Positions 17,906-27,128 of a DNA stretch of 64,000 nucleotides are shown here, one piece after another. The position numbers and the translations under genes were made by a program. Positions within the stretch are counted from its first letter, which is position 1, and each line of letters begins with the position of its first letter. This DNA comes from Rhizobium indicum (lineage in GTDB: Bacteria > Pseudomonadota > Alphaproteobacteria > Rhizobiales > Rhizobiaceae), in contig NZ_CP054022.1 in NCBI RefSeq assembly GCF_005862305.2, forward strand, positions 1,061,167 through 1,125,166, read 5' to 3'. A model generated the notes under the pieces. It was given only the letters and a program-made list of their open reading frames with translations, made no database searches and had not been told where the DNA came from.

Positions 17906-18308
17906 CCGCTTCCCGCAGCGCGGTCTCCAAGGGGAACCATCGCGTCTTTCGGACATCCTTCTCCGGAAACTTGTCCGCGATCCTCGACACGTGGAGAAGA
18001 TGGACGGCCACTTGGTAGCGGTTGGGACTCGTGTCCTTCCGATACGAAAACGAACCGAACACGGTCTTGTCGACGATACCCGCCACTCCGGCCTCCTCGA
18101 AGGCCTCTCTCAGCGCCGCAGCGCTGCTGGCTTCACCATCTTCGACGTGCCCCTTCGGAATGCCCCATCGACCGTTCCGTCGGCTACCTACAAAGAGGAT
18201 TTCAAATCCACCGTTTTCGGTCCGCCGGTAGCAAAGAGCACCGGCCTGCGCCACATCGCGACCAGACAGGGTTTTCACAAGATCCGTCTGGGCGTTTTCG
18301 TTGAGCAT
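17853..18308 (-). CDS. NUDIX hydrolase
   Basis: 151 residues from ATG 18308, which follows CGGAGGCGG. The NUDIX box is intact: GHVEDGEASSAAALREAFEEAG with the REAFEEAG core, preceded by RWGIPKG. The enzyme hydrolyses a nucleoside diphosphate linked to another group, releasing phosphate-containing products; the RNWGIPKG-type entry resembles diphosphoinositol/diadenosine polyphosphate hydrolases, but the substrate is not certain. It overlaps the esterase pseudogene by four bases, so the two once formed an operon. The left duplicate of this gene (429-560) is destroyed. Confidence 0.85.
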   Translation of the reverse strand: MLNENAQTDLVKTLSGRDVAQAGALCYRRTENGGFEILFVGSRRNGRWGIPKGHVEDGEASSAAALREAFEEAGVAGIVDKTVFGSFSYRKDTSPNRYQVAVHLLHVSRIADKFPEKDVRKTRWFPLETALREAAQPGLRMLLSRVETLNL

Positions 18309-18876
18309 CGTCCGCCTCCGGTTTCGAAGCCCGCGCAAGCTAGCTGGGCAACGTTCGAGAGTCCAGTTTGCTTCATCACGGCGGGGAACTGCTCCAAACG
18401 GAAAATGCCCTTCCCGGTCACCATTTCCCCGCAGGTTCTCCACAGGATATCCCCAGGAGAACGCTGCGTAATCTCGTCGTTTCTTGGCAGCGACGTCTTT
18501 CAGTGGACAAATACGGGCGACAACTCTGCGATAGACGCAAGGTCATTCGCGCCAACAATGTCGTTTCCGATGCGGGGGAGTATGGTCGCCTACCTTCTTG
18601 AGCCCGTGGCGGTAGACGCTCGGAGGAAACGGCAGCTGATGATCTTTGCTGGCTGTCGCTCGGTTAAAACCACCCTGGATCTGGACGGAGCCTGAAGCGG
18701 TGGAGCTTGCGGATCGCTGCAACCGTCTGCCATCGTCGTGCCCATTGATCCATTCGTGGTCGGCGAGGATGTTTGAGCAAGGAGGTCGAAAGTCTGCCTT
18801 TGTTGCAGCTTAATCGGCGACGCCAGCTATACTCTTTTACGTGCCCGCAACATGCGCACGAGCCGCGAAATTAAGG
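18309..18876. other. No gene recognised
   Basis: About 570 bases upstream of the NUDIX gene. Frames on both strands are short or of random composition and carry no recognisable motif or ribosome site. The NUDIX promoter should be here. Confidence 0.4.
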
Positions 18877-19812
18877 TCAACAGCGCACCAGGGCTGCTTG
18901 CTCGCCAAGGTCGTTGCGGATGGTCGTAGCAGCAACCCCTGCCTGCCCCATGGCATGGCTGATCTGGTCAAGGCCGGCGACCACGTCTCCTGCGGCGTAA
19001 AATCCTGGAACCGTGGTCCTCTGGTGACCATCGACGCTAACACATCCTTCGTCTGAGAGCCTTGCTCCAAGACGTGATGCCAGGTGCGAACAGCTGTCGG
19101 ATCCAAGAGCCGGATATATGGACGCGAATGAATAGGTTTCCGTTGGTGTTGTGACGCGGATCATATCATTGTCCAGATCGGTCGAGGTTACGGGGCCGAC
19201 CTCCACTCTTATTCCGAGGTGGGTCAAGGACGACGTCTCGATTTCGGACAGATCATGGACGCCCTCAGGCGATATCAGCGCGAGATCCTTCGTGTAACTT
19301 CGAAGGAAAACGGCCTCCTTGAACCCCTTCGTTCCAGTTCCGATTACACCGAGGGGCTTGTCCGTTACCTCAAAACCGTCACAGACGGGACAGTAGCGCA
19401 GAAGGCCACGAGCCACGGCTTCATCATGGGTTGCCTGTGGCATCGCAGGCCGTCGGTTGACGACACCGGTAGCCAAGAGTACGGCCCGAGAGCGGATGCT
19501 GCCGCTCTCGAATTCTGCCACGAACAGGTTGTCGACTTTATGAAGCGTCGTGATCCTGCGGCGTCGAATGGCTGCCCCGTAGAGCTGAGCCTGGGCGTTC
19601 ATTCTCGCCAGCAGCTCAGTGCCGCTGATGCCGTCCGGGAATCCGGCGTGGTTGTGCGACATAGGGATGGTGGAAGCGCGGCTGGAGTTATCGTGGAAGA
19701 CCGCCACGGAAAGATGGTAGCGCGCCAGGTAAATCGCCGCGGTCAGGCCAGCCGGACCACCCCCGATGACAACGCAGTCGTACACTTTCTCTTCAAATGC
19801 GTTCGTCATCAT
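18877..19812 (-). CDS. Thioredoxin reductase-like FAD/NAD(P) oxidoreductase
   Basis: 311 residues from ATG 19812 (a second ATG is adjacent). Features in order: FAD-binding VVIGGGPAGLTAAIYLARY near the N-terminus, the CPVCDG motif near residue 130 (redox CxxC of thioredoxin-reductase-like enzymes, normally CATC), NAD(P)-site GVIGTGTKGFKEA near residue 150, and the FAD-binding end GFYAAGDVV near residue 275. Length fits the TrxB family (about 315). The lone placement without a thioredoxin gene suggests a flavoprotein reductase of unknown partner. The open frame further upstream to 20007 looks non-coding. Confidence 0.8.
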   Translation of the reverse strand: MMTNAFEEKVYDCVVIGGGPAGLTAAIYLARYHLSVAVFHDNSSRASTIPMSHNHAGFPDGISGTELLARMNAQAQLYGAAIRRRRITTLHKVDNLFVAEFESGSIRSRAVLLATGVVNRRPAMPQATHDEAVARGLLRYCPVCDGFEVTDKPLGVIGTGTKGFKEAVFLRSYTKDLALISPEGVHDLSEIETSSLTHLGIRVEVGPVTSTDLDNDMIRVTTPTETYSFASIYPALGSDSCSHLASRLGARLSDEGCVSVDGHQRTTVPGFYAAGDVVAGLDQISHAMGQAGVAATTIRNDLGEQAALVRC

Positions 19813-20161
19813 GCCATTCCGTATCCTGTTGGCCCCAACCGGGATTGCACCAGTGTGGGCGACATGGCCAACCTCGGCAAACGGTAATGGTTCCATTGTC
19901 CGGTAACCCAACTCACCATGTCCTTGACATCCATGCGATGCGGTCAAAAGTTGCCGGGGCTCTTGGGGTCCACCAAATTCGGATGGCCTCCCGCCTTCCA
20001 AGATCAAGGCTATCGGCTAGAGCTCAGATCCCCCGGCGGACGGACCACAAGGCTGGGTAGCAGTGAGCGACGCCCGACATAGGTTCAATAAACGCCTCCC
20101 TCTGGAATAATTGTAAGCTTCGTGATACATATCCCTCAAATCTGTAGTGCGAAGGTGGCAA

Positions 20162-20497
20162 ATGCCAACACCTCATAATCCTCCGGCCGCTGTGCGGCGC
20201 GCGCTGCGCAAACTGGGCGCAGACATTCGCGACGCTCGTCGACGTCGCCGCCTGCCTATGGCTGTAGTGGCCGAACGCGCCTTTACCTCACGCTCAACGC
20301 TTCAGAAGATCGAAGCCGGAGACACCAATGTCAGCATCGGCATCTATGCAGGTGTTCTACAGGCACTCGGTTTGCTAGAGGGACTGAGCCAAGTCGCCGA
20401 CATCAGTAACGACCGCGTCGGTCAGTCGCTCGCCAGTGCGGAACTACCTAAGCACGCGCACCCGAAACGATCGCCGGGATCGTCGCGTAATGGCTGA
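20162..20497 (+). CDS. hipB: HipB-like XRE-family antitoxin/regulator
   Basis: 111 residues with a helix-turn-helix of the XRE type (about residues 20-75): LGADIRDARRRRRLPMAVV, then AFTSRSTLQKIEAGDTNVSI. The tail is basic. It is followed with an eight-base overlap (ATGGCTGA) by a HipA-type kinase, the standard antitoxin-toxin order, so it should bind its own promoter and neutralise HipA. The ATG at 20162 follows GAAGGTGG. Its promoter lies in the gap to the flavoprotein gene. Confidence 0.8.
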   Translation: MPTPHNPPAAVRRALRKLGADIRDARRRRRLPMAVVAERAFTSRSTLQKIEAGDTNVSIGIYAGVLQALGLLEGLSQVADISNDRVGQSLASAELPKHAHPKRSPGSSRNG

Positions 20498-21737
20498 TTT
20501 CGAAGTTCATCTCGACCTGCACGGCCTCGCACGTCCGATCGGACTGGCCCGGAGCAATCGCGTGCGCGGTGCCGAGACGATCATGTTCGAGTATCACCGG
20601 GCCTGGCTTGAGGACCCCGACCGCTTCTCGCTAGAGCCCGCGCTAGCCCTGACCCGGGGCGCTTTCGCGCCACCCGCCGGCCTGGCAACCTTTGGCTCCA
20701 TTGGCGACTCTGCACCAGATACCTGGGGCCGACGCCTCATGCAACGCTCGGAGCGCCGTACGGCTGAGCGCGATGGCCGGGCCGTTCGCACACTGGCCGA
20801 AAGCGATTATCTGTTTGGCGTCGCGGACGAGACACGACTCGGCGCGCTCCGCTTTCGCGGGGTTGGCGAGGAGCAGTTCCAAGCGCCGATCCGAGCCGGT
20901 GTTCCCGCCCTCATCGAGCTCGGCCGCCTGCTGCAGATCACTGAACGTATTCTGCGCGATGAGGAAACCGACGAAGACCTCCAACTTATCCTCGCGCCTG
21001 GTTCGTCGCTTGGTGGAGCGCGCCCGAAGGCCTCTGTCATCGATCAGCATGGCCATCTCTCGATTGCCAAGTTTCCCAAGGAAACCGACGACTACAGCAT
21101 GGAGACATGGGAGGAGATTGCTCTGCGACTGGCTGAACAAGCCGGCATTGTCACGCCCATCCACGAACTCATCGACGTCGCCGGCAAGAAGGTCATGCTC
21201 TCGCGTCGCTTCGACCGCGATGGTGCCGTCCGGATCCCCTTCTTGTCTGCCATGGCGATGGTGGGCGCAAAGGACGGCGAACGCGGCAGCTACCCGGAGA
21301 TCGTAGACGCCCTGGCCGAACACGGCGCGCAGGGAAGAACCGATGCCCACGCGCTTTATCGCCGCGTGGCCTTCAATGTGCTGATTTCCAACGTCGACGA
21401 CCACTTGCGAAATCACGGCTTTCTGTGGCTCGGCAAAGCCGGTTGGTCGTTGTCACCTGCCTATGACCTCAATCCAGTGCCTACCGACGTCAAAGCGCGC
21501 GTCCTGACGACCAACATCGATCTTGATGACGGCACCTGCTCGCTTGATCTGCTGGAAGAAGCTGCCGGGTTCTTCGCCCTCACGGTCACCCAGGCTCGCG
21601 CGATCATCAAGGAAGTCGCGACCTCGACCGCGACGTGGCGCGAGACCGCAAAAGCGGTCGGTGCGCGGTCGGCCGAGATCAACCGTATGGCCAGTGCGTT
21701 CGAGCACGATGATTTTAAGCGAGCGCTAGCCCTCTGA
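20490..21737 (+). CDS. hipA: HipA-type Ser/Thr kinase toxin
   Basis: 415 residues with the HipA N-terminal domain and HipA_C kinase. Visible motifs are the Gly-rich ATP loop SSLGGARPKASV, the Lys-containing SIAKFPKETDDYS, the catalytic NVDDHLRNHGFLW with Asp303, and YDLNPVP (metal-binding DxN equivalent). E. coli HipA phosphorylates glutamyl-tRNA synthetase and causes growth arrest; this divergent member may differ in target. The overlapping upstream hipB supports a type II toxin-antitoxin pair. Full length, no lesion seen. Confidence 0.85.
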   Translation: MADFEVHLDLHGLARPIGLARSNRVRGAETIMFEYHRAWLEDPDRFSLEPALALTRGAFAPPAGLATFGSIGDSAPDTWGRRLMQRSERRTAERDGRAVRTLAESDYLFGVADETRLGALRFRGVGEEQFQAPIRAGVPALIELGRLLQITERILRDEETDEDLQLILAPGSSLGGARPKASVIDQHGHLSIAKFPKETDDYSMETWEEIALRLAEQAGIVTPIHELIDVAGKKVMLSRRFDRDGAVRIPFLSAMAMVGAKDGERGSYPEIVDALAEHGAQGRTDAHALYRRVAFNVLISNVDDHLRNHGFLWLGKAGWSLSPAYDLNPVPTDVKARVLTTNIDLDDGTCSLDLLEEAAGFFALTVTQARAIIKEVATSTATWRETAKAVGARSAEINRMASAFEHDDFKRALAL

Positions 21738-22140
21738 TGAGAACCCTCCTCCACAGTTTCGATCCGCCCGCCAGCCCGATCACCGGCGCGACCGTCGCAT
21801 TCGCGAAGTTCAGACGCCGGTGCCGCGTATGGCCCATGGTCTATCCTCGACGCGCTCCTATGCTCTCCGTCCGGTGTTGGGAAAGCCCTCCATCTCGCGC
21901 GAACCGCTCGGCCAGGCCCAAGAGGTGAAGGTCGCTCTATCGGGGCTATTCGGCCGCTTCGTCGCGCGCACCCATTTAGAGCGCTACTTCAACCTCTCGA
22001 TCTTTGCGCATCTCGGCAGTCAGACCTAGATCTGGATCGGCGAGGAAGGTCAAAGTCACCCGTCTATCGCGAGGAGATCTACCGGATTGGATTGCCTGTG
22101 CGCCGGATTTGTCGTCGCTCACCGTCGCTGGAGCCACACC
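21738..22140 (+). pseudogene. Degraded ORF of unknown family
   Basis: Two coding-like pieces lie in different frames. One ends in VKVALSGLFGRFVARTHLER and LSIFAHLGSQT before a TAG at 22027; the other continues with VTRLSRGDLPDWIACAPDLSSL. The sense of one protein interrupted by a frameshift and a stop is clear, but I cannot name the family. It fills the gap between hipA and the end of the virB operon and converges on virB11. Confidence 0.4.
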
Positions 22141-22156
22141 GAGCTGGCAAACGCCT

Positions 22157-23152
22157 TCAGGCGGCGGCACGATAGTAGATTTCAGTCACCCGAAACCGAC
22201 CATCGATGCGTTTGCACTGGACGATGACGTCGATGGCGATCTTCAGCATCTCGCGTATGTCGTCTCGTGCCAGGTCTCTCCCGCCTTCGGATTCCTTAAC
22301 CAGCAGTGTCAGCTGTTCGAATGCAAGCCTGGCCGAGTCGGCGTGCACGGTCGTGATCGAGCCTGGATGACCTGAGTTCACATTCCGAACGTAGTAGAAC
22401 GCTGTGCCGTCGCGCAGCTCCTGCAGAAGAATCCGATCTGGTCGCATGCGAAGACAGGATTCGAGCAGATCCTTCGCCCCGACCTTCGCCAACCCTTGGC
22501 CGCCCTTGGAATAGAAGAGGCGGACATGGTTGGGTTGCGGGATGACGAGTTCGGGCGTGTCTTCGATCGAGATGATACGCTCGCTCGAGGGGATGTGGCG
22601 GATCAACGCTTTCGAAAGCGTCGTCTTGCCAGAGCCGGTCGCCCCGGAAATGATGATGTTTTTGCGCGCGTAGACGGCCTCTCGAAGGAATGCCTGGTAT
22701 GACCCGGTTCGATGGAGGTCCAGGAGCCTACGGTCGATCGGAGAGATGTCCGCTTCTTCCCTTGCCACCTCGGCGAACAAGCCGCCTTGATCAAGATCGT
22801 TCAGGCTTAGCGACACCGACGACGGCTTTCTGATGGTGATGCTGACCGTTCCCTTTGTCGTCGCCGGCGGGATCACGATCTGAATCCGCTCGTCGCCCGG
22901 CAGGGTCGCCGAGAGGATGGGCCGGGTTTCGTCGATCGACTGGTTGGAATAGCTGGCGACAGCCCGCGCCAGACGCATCAGCTTGTCGAATGACAGCTCT
23001 GGCAGATCATGGATTTGCCACCCAGCCTTACCCTCGGTGACAACCTGGGTCGGCCAGTTGATGATGACCTCGTAAAGCGACTTGTCGCGGAGAAAAGGCG
23101 ACAGCGGTGCCAGCAACTCGCGCACGACGCCAGAGTCAGCTCCCTCTGTCAT
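22157..23152 (-). CDS. virB11: Type IV secretion ATPase VirB11
   Basis: 331 residues from ATG 23152, seven bases after the virB10 stop. It is a hexameric traffic ATPase at the inner membrane: N-terminal domain about 1-150, then Walker A GATGSGKTTLSKA, an Asp box IISIEDTPEL, Walker B RPDRILLQELRDG, and the His box VNSGHPGSITTVHA. It powers pilus biogenesis and substrate transfer together with VirB4. It is the last gene of the operon. The frame open to 23200 overlaps virB10 and is not needed. Confidence 0.93.
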   Translation of the reverse strand: MTEGADSGVVRELLAPLSPFLRDKSLYEVIINWPTQVVTEGKAGWQIHDLPELSFDKLMRLARAVASYSNQSIDETRPILSATLPGDERIQIVIPPATTKGTVSITIRKPSSVSLSLNDLDQGGLFAEVAREEADISPIDRRLLDLHRTGSYQAFLREAVYARKNIIISGATGSGKTTLSKALIRHIPSSERIISIEDTPELVIPQPNHVRLFYSKGGQGLAKVGAKDLLESCLRMRPDRILLQELRDGTAFYYVRNVNSGHPGSITTVHADSARLAFEQLTLLVKESEGGRDLARDDIREMLKIAIDVIVQCKRIDGRFRVTEIYYRAAA

Positions 23153-23159
23153 AGCCGGG

Positions 23160-24335
23160 CTATTTCGTGACCAGGGTCGAGGCTTGACGGAAGTCGCCAA
23201 GAACCGCTCGATCGTAGATGCGGTTGCGGGGTTCTGTCACGCGAAGCCGATAGACGCTCGAGAAGTCGAGATCACGGGCCACGAAGATCGAAACCAGCTC
23301 TCCTTGATGCTTCAACAGTGTCGGCGTAATATTGATCGACTGCTCGACGGCGATGGTGGCGGCCTGCTTGCCGGCGCTCGTCGTGTTATCTGCCTCGATA
23401 TCGCTATCCTGCAGCTGGCTGTTGGCGTAGGAGGTCGCGTCGCCGACGATCGACAAGAGGATCGCGCTCCCGAAACGCTCCCACCAATGGGTATCGACGT
23501 AGCCGTCGACACCGGCACGCCCAAGCGCATCGGTTGCCGGCGACGCCAGGGTGATGATCACCCCTTTCGGCGTCTTTGCCCGGTTCCAGAGCACAAACAG
23601 GCGCTTCTGACCGCGGCGAAGGCCGCCACGATATTCGCCGACGACCTGCGTGCCCTTCTCCATCAGCACGACCCGGCCGTTGTCCGACAGGACGTCGCGG
23701 TTGATGACACAGCTCGTGAATCCTGGTTGGTCGGAGGAGAGTGCTGTCTCCAGGACGCATGGAATGGAGGTGCCCATGGCAACAATGAAATCCCGATTGC
23801 CAAGCGTGCCGGCCCGCGAGCCCTGCAACTGTGTCGGCGTCAGCATGCGATTGAAGCGCTGGTCCTCGTTTTCCGCCTGGCCACCGAGACCGCCCTGATT
23901 GTTCCCGAGCGGAACGTAGGTCGAACGGGCATCCGTGCTGGCACCCTCGTCTCGAGGATGAGGCTGTGGAGAATTTTCTCCACCATAGGCGATGACCGGC
24001 GCGCGGCGGGCAGCGTCGAGAAGCTTCTCATCCTCGCCCGCCTGCTCGGGCATTCCGGGCGTCGGCAGGATCGTTTCCGGTGGCGTGGCGACCGGTTGGA
24101 CCGGCTCCTTCGCCGGCTCGAAATCCGATGTCTGACGGATGACGACGCGCTCGGGCTGGGTGCCGTCGGCGGGCTTCTCCTGGCCGCGCATCGACCAGAG
24201 CGCAAAACCGACGAAGGCGACGATTGCCAGCGCCACCGCACCACGTTTTAGGGTCGGATTGCCGTCGAGCCCGCGGCCGGTCGTTATTTCCGCGCGCTCT
24301 CCGGGAATGTGGGTATTGTTATCTTCCTCGGCCAT
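23160..24335 (-). CDS. virB10: Type IV secretion core protein VirB10
   Basis: 391 residues: a short cytoplasmic N-terminus, one transmembrane helix (AVALAIVAFVGFALWSM, about 32-48), a Pro-rich periplasmic stretch, and the conserved TrbI-type C-terminal domain. The latter includes PCVLETALSSDQPGFTSCVI, GTQVVGEYRGGLRRGQKRLF and the antenna-region sequence VDTHWWERFGSAILLS. VirB10 spans both membranes and links energy from VirB4/VirB11 to the outer-membrane channel. ATG 24335 follows GAGGACGTC. It lies ten bases after virB9. Confidence 0.93.
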   Translation of the reverse strand: MAEEDNNTHIPGERAEITTGRGLDGNPTLKRGAVALAIVAFVGFALWSMRGQEKPADGTQPERVVIRQTSDFEPAKEPVQPVATPPETILPTPGMPEQAGEDEKLLDAARRAPVIAYGGENSPQPHPRDEGASTDARSTYVPLGNNQGGLGGQAENEDQRFNRMLTPTQLQGSRAGTLGNRDFIVAMGTSIPCVLETALSSDQPGFTSCVINRDVLSDNGRVVLMEKGTQVVGEYRGGLRRGQKRLFVLWNRAKTPKGVIITLASPATDALGRAGVDGYVDTHWWERFGSAILLSIVGDATSYANSQLQDSDIEADNTTSAGKQAATIAVEQSINITPTLLKHQGELVSIFVARDLDFSSVYRLRVTEPRNRIYDRAVLGDFRQASTLVTK

Positions 24336-24344
24336 GACGTCCTC

Positions 24345-25202
24345 CTATTCTTCTGCGCCATCCTGCGTCTTGACGACGCGCTCGACAGAGGGTGAGGTCG
24401 TGTTCGTGTCGGGATTGATGCCGATACGATCATAGGCCTCGTTGAAGATGCACAGCACGTCGCCTCCCCTGCGCAGGATGAACTTGCGGCTGATCGCGTG
24501 CACCAGCACCAGGTTGTTGTCGACGGACTTCGGCACGAGGCTTTCGCTGCCGTCGGAGTTTTCCATGTAGATCGCCGGCATTTCCTGGTTGCCGGCAAAG
24601 GCAAAGGTGGTGACCTTGCCGTTGTCGTAGACCGCCTGCGGTTCAAGTGCCGCGGACCCTTGCGCCGAATAACGCCAGTTGCGTGGGCCATAGGCTTCGT
24701 GAAGAGCGAGAACCTTGTCCGCTTCGCCGGCTTGAGCTGCTTGCGCGCGAGCGGCGGTCTCCAGTCTCCGGCGTTCGGCCTCGTCCGTGGGATAGCGATA
24801 CTTCACATAGAAGTAGGTGTTCTGCCCGGCCTCCACGGTGCCATCTCGAACCGTCAGCTCCATCTGGTAGCTGCGTGTCGATCCGTCCCGCCTGGTCGTG
24901 ACGACCGAGATGTTGGTCACCGGCTGGTTTTCGCGGGGCTTCAGGAACAGGATGTTGCCGGCGGGCGCCACTTCCCATGCGACGCTATTGCCGAGCGCCA
25001 CATGGGCGATTTCCTCGTCGGCGGCAAACTCTATCTGCACCGAGGACCGCAAGGTGCCGACGATCTTCGTGATGTTATAGGGCTGGTAGTCGATGAAACG
25101 GACGCGGCTATCCTGCGATGCGCCGCGCGGGACTTCGAGCGCCAGCGCCGTCGTGGACAGACTGGCGACCATGGTCAGGGCGATCAGGAAACTTGGCTTC
25201 AA
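24345..25202 (-). CDS. virB9: Type IV secretion outer-membrane complex protein VirB9
   Basis: About 285 residues. The likely start is TTG 25202, overlapping the virB8 stop (TTGA); this gives a good signal peptide (LIALTMVASLSTTALALEVP). An internal ATG at 25172 would cut into it. The VirB9/CagX domain shows VRFIDYQPYNITKIVGT at the mature N-terminus and NWRYSAQGSAALEPQAVYD then FAFAGNQEMPAIY in the C-terminal part. It forms the outer-membrane ring with VirB7 and VirB10. The longer frame to 25319 is antisense-like filler. Confidence 0.9.
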   Translation of the reverse strand: MKPSFLIALTMVASLSTTALALEVPRGASQDSRVRFIDYQPYNITKIVGTLRSSVQIEFAADEEIAHVALGNSVAWEVAPAGNILFLKPRENQPVTNISVVTTRRDGSTRSYQMELTVRDGTVEAGQNTYFYVKYRYPTDEAERRRLETAARAQAAQAGEADKVLALHEAYGPRNWRYSAQGSAALEPQAVYDNGKVTTFAFAGNQEMPAIYMENSDGSESLVPKSVDNNLVLVHAISRKFILRRGGDVLCIFNEAYDRIGINPDTNTTSPSVERVVKTQDGAEE

Positions 25203-25870
25203 TTGATGGCCTCCGGATCGGCGCGATATTCGCTGACGGCAAAACCCAGCGGATTGGTCAGCCGGTCGGTCGAGGACATCGGGGCGTTGACATAAGAGAA
25301 GGTGAGCGTCGCGACCCAATGGGTGGTCCTGACATCGTCACCGCGGGTGACGGTTCTGATAAGGCGCACCGAGGCCACATTGGCGTTGATCAGCGAGATC
25401 GAGACGACGTTGATGCGTGACGTCGCGCCGCGCCCATAGATATTCTGCGGCGAGTCCGGATTTCCGCCTCGATAGATCGCCGCAAAGCGCGTCTGTTCCG
25501 GCTGGGTCGAGAGCAGAGCGACCGTTCGAAAATTCTCCTCGGCCTCGCTCCAGACATAGGCTTCCCGCGCACGCACATACTTGGCCGCAAAATACTTGGT
25601 CACCGCCTCGTCATAGCTGCCGGCGGTCGAGGTCAGCGCTGAGACGACGTCGACGATGCCGGTCGCATTGTCGACCCGAACGACGAAAGGCTCGACCGTC
25701 TTCAAAGGCGTGAGGCCGGCGACCGCGACCATCGAGGTGGCGGCAAGCACGCTCGCGGCGGTCGCGATCGACCAGGCGATGCGCGCCGACCGCTCCATCT
25801 GGATCAACCGATCCTGATCGAAGCGGCGCGCCTTGTCGAAATAGCTCTTCAGACTGTCCGTACTCACCAT
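25199..25870 (-). CDS. virB8: Type IV secretion inner-membrane protein VirB8
   Basis: 223 residues from ATG 25870 (GAGGGGTG upstream). A short cytoplasmic N-terminus (SLKSYFDKARRFDQDRL) precedes one transmembrane helix (IATAASVLAATSMVAVAGL, about 35-55) and an NTF2-like periplasmic domain with YVWSEAEENFRTVALLS and AVSEYRADPEA. VirB8 is an assembly hub for the inner-membrane complex. It follows the virB7 stop by one base. Confidence 0.92.
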   Translation of the reverse strand: MVSTDSLKSYFDKARRFDQDRLIQMERSARIAWSIATAASVLAATSMVAVAGLTPLKTVEPFVVRVDNATGIVDVVSALTSTAGSYDEAVTKYFAAKYVRAREAYVWSEAEENFRTVALLSTQPEQTRFAAIYRGGNPDSPQNIYGRGATSRINVVSISLINANVASVRLIRTVTRGDDVRTTHWVATLTFSYVNAPMSSTDRLTNPLGFAVSEYRADPEAIN

Positions 25871-25871
25871 C

Positions 25872-26153
25872 TCACCCCTCCTCGCACGGCCGATAGGAAC
25901 CCGCGGCATCGAAATGCGCGAAGGCGGCGGGCTTCTCCGTCAGCGGCTCTTCGCCATAGGAAGACACCTGGCCGGCCGCCGTCGCCGGGACTGCGTCATT
26001 GCCGCTTTGCTTGGCCTTGTTGCCCTCAACCTGCCACATGGCGCGGTTGAGCGGCCGGCGCGAATAGCCGTCGCATTTGGGCAAAGGGTGGGACCTCGAT
26101 GCGCAGCCAGTGAGCTCCAGCGCAAGGAGGAGGGAGACGATAATGCGGATCAT
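25872..26153 (-). CDS. virB7: VirB7-like lipoprotein
   Basis: 93 residues with a lipoprotein signal (IIVSLLLALELTGCASRS; lipobox LTGC, Cys at residue 17). The mature protein has a Pro- and Lys-containing part, PLPKCDGYSRRPLNR, resembling VirB7-family lipoproteins but longer than the 45-55 residues of Agrobacterium VirB7. A further Cys (CDGYS, and CEEG at the end) could form the known VirB7-VirB9 disulfide. Position between virB6 and virB8 fits. Confidence 0.75.
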   Translation of the reverse strand: MIRIIVSLLLALELTGCASRSHPLPKCDGYSRRPLNRAMWQVEGNKAKQSGNDAVPATAAGQVSSYGEEPLTEKPAAFAHFDAAGSYRPCEEG

Positions 26154-26204
26154 TGGAATGCAAACCTCTGAAACGTTTTCGTGGAGAAGTCGTCATTAAG
26201 TCCC

Positions 26205-27125
26205 TCAAGATCTGAGGCGGCGGCCGACGAAACGGGCGCCTCGTCCGACCGCTCTGGTACTATGCGAGGCGGCCCAGGCGAGCGTACTTTCGTGGGCATC
26301 TCGGCCGGCACCGTAGCCGTAGGTCAGCGACGCCCCGCCCGCCGCGAGCGCGGAGGCAATGCCGGGCAGCTGGTAGAAGACGTAGAGGGCGGCGAGGCAG
26401 ATGGCGCAAAGGGCGACCGGGCGCATCATGACATCGGAATAGCTTTCGATCGCCGTGAAGGTCGTGTCGATGCAGCTGATCAGCAGTGAACCGATCGCGA
26501 CAACCAGGACCTGGAGAATGACGAAATTGGCGAGCTGGCCGATCCAGGATTCGGTAAAACGACGGGTGGACTGGAACATCGCAAGCGCGACGAAGATCGG
26601 GCCGATCGCCAGCACGATGGCGAGCGCCAACCGTGCATAGAGCGAGACGATATAGCCGATCGCCGCCACGGTGAAGCTCGCGCCGATTGCCATCATCCCG
26701 CCGATGCCGGTGACAATGTCGGCGGGCCAGGTCGCCCGCGCCCAGATTTCCTGGGCGCATTTCTGGCCCTTGTCGAGCAAGCTGTCGAAGGTGGACGCGC
26801 TGGGTGCCGTCCCCGAGTTCAGCGCCTGGGAGATCTCGCGCGGCAGCGTCTCGAAGAAGATGTTGGTGACGTAGGTCTGATATTCGCTGGCGTTGCGCAC
26901 CAGCATGACGATGATCGAAAGCTTCATCGCCCGGAAGGCGAATTCGAGAATCGGCTCCTGGACCGAGCCCCGCAGGACAAGGTAGCCATAGAGCACGACG
27001 TAGAGCGTCAGCGCCGCGGTGAGCGGGCCGCTGATCCAGCTGGCGATGTTCGTGGTGCCCGACGAGATGAAATTTTCCAGCGGCGCTTTGAACTGGCCGT
27101 CGACGAAGCTGAAGACCTGGTACAT
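26205..27125 (-). CDS. virB6: Type IV secretion polytopic membrane protein VirB6
   Basis: 306 residues of the VirB6/TrbL family with about six hydrophobic segments, for example LTAALTLYVVLYGYLVLRGS, a mid-protein ASFTVAAIGYIVSLYARLAL and VILQVLVVAIGSLLISCI. The conserved LALAIVLAIGPIFVALAMF and a Trp residue near RFTESWIGQ are typical. It forms part of the inner-membrane channel. A gap of about 50 bases separates it from virB7, while the EexN-like gene is three bases upstream. Confidence 0.9.
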   Translation of the reverse strand: MYQVFSFVDGQFKAPLENFISSGTTNIASWISGPLTAALTLYVVLYGYLVLRGSVQEPILEFAFRAMKLSIIVMLVRNASEYQTYVTNIFFETLPREISQALNSGTAPSASTFDSLLDKGQKCAQEIWARATWPADIVTGIGGMMAIGASFTVAAIGYIVSLYARLALAIVLAIGPIFVALAMFQSTRRFTESWIGQLANFVILQVLVVAIGSLLISCIDTTFTAIESYSDVMMRPVALCAICLAALYVFYQLPGIASALAAGGASLTYGYGAGRDAHESTLAWAASHSTRAVGRGARFVGRRLRS

Positions 27126-27128
27126 CGC

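Noticed and set aside
23082..24251. 389-residue plus-strand frame inside virB10
   Set aside because: Antisense to a clearly conserved gene; no motif.
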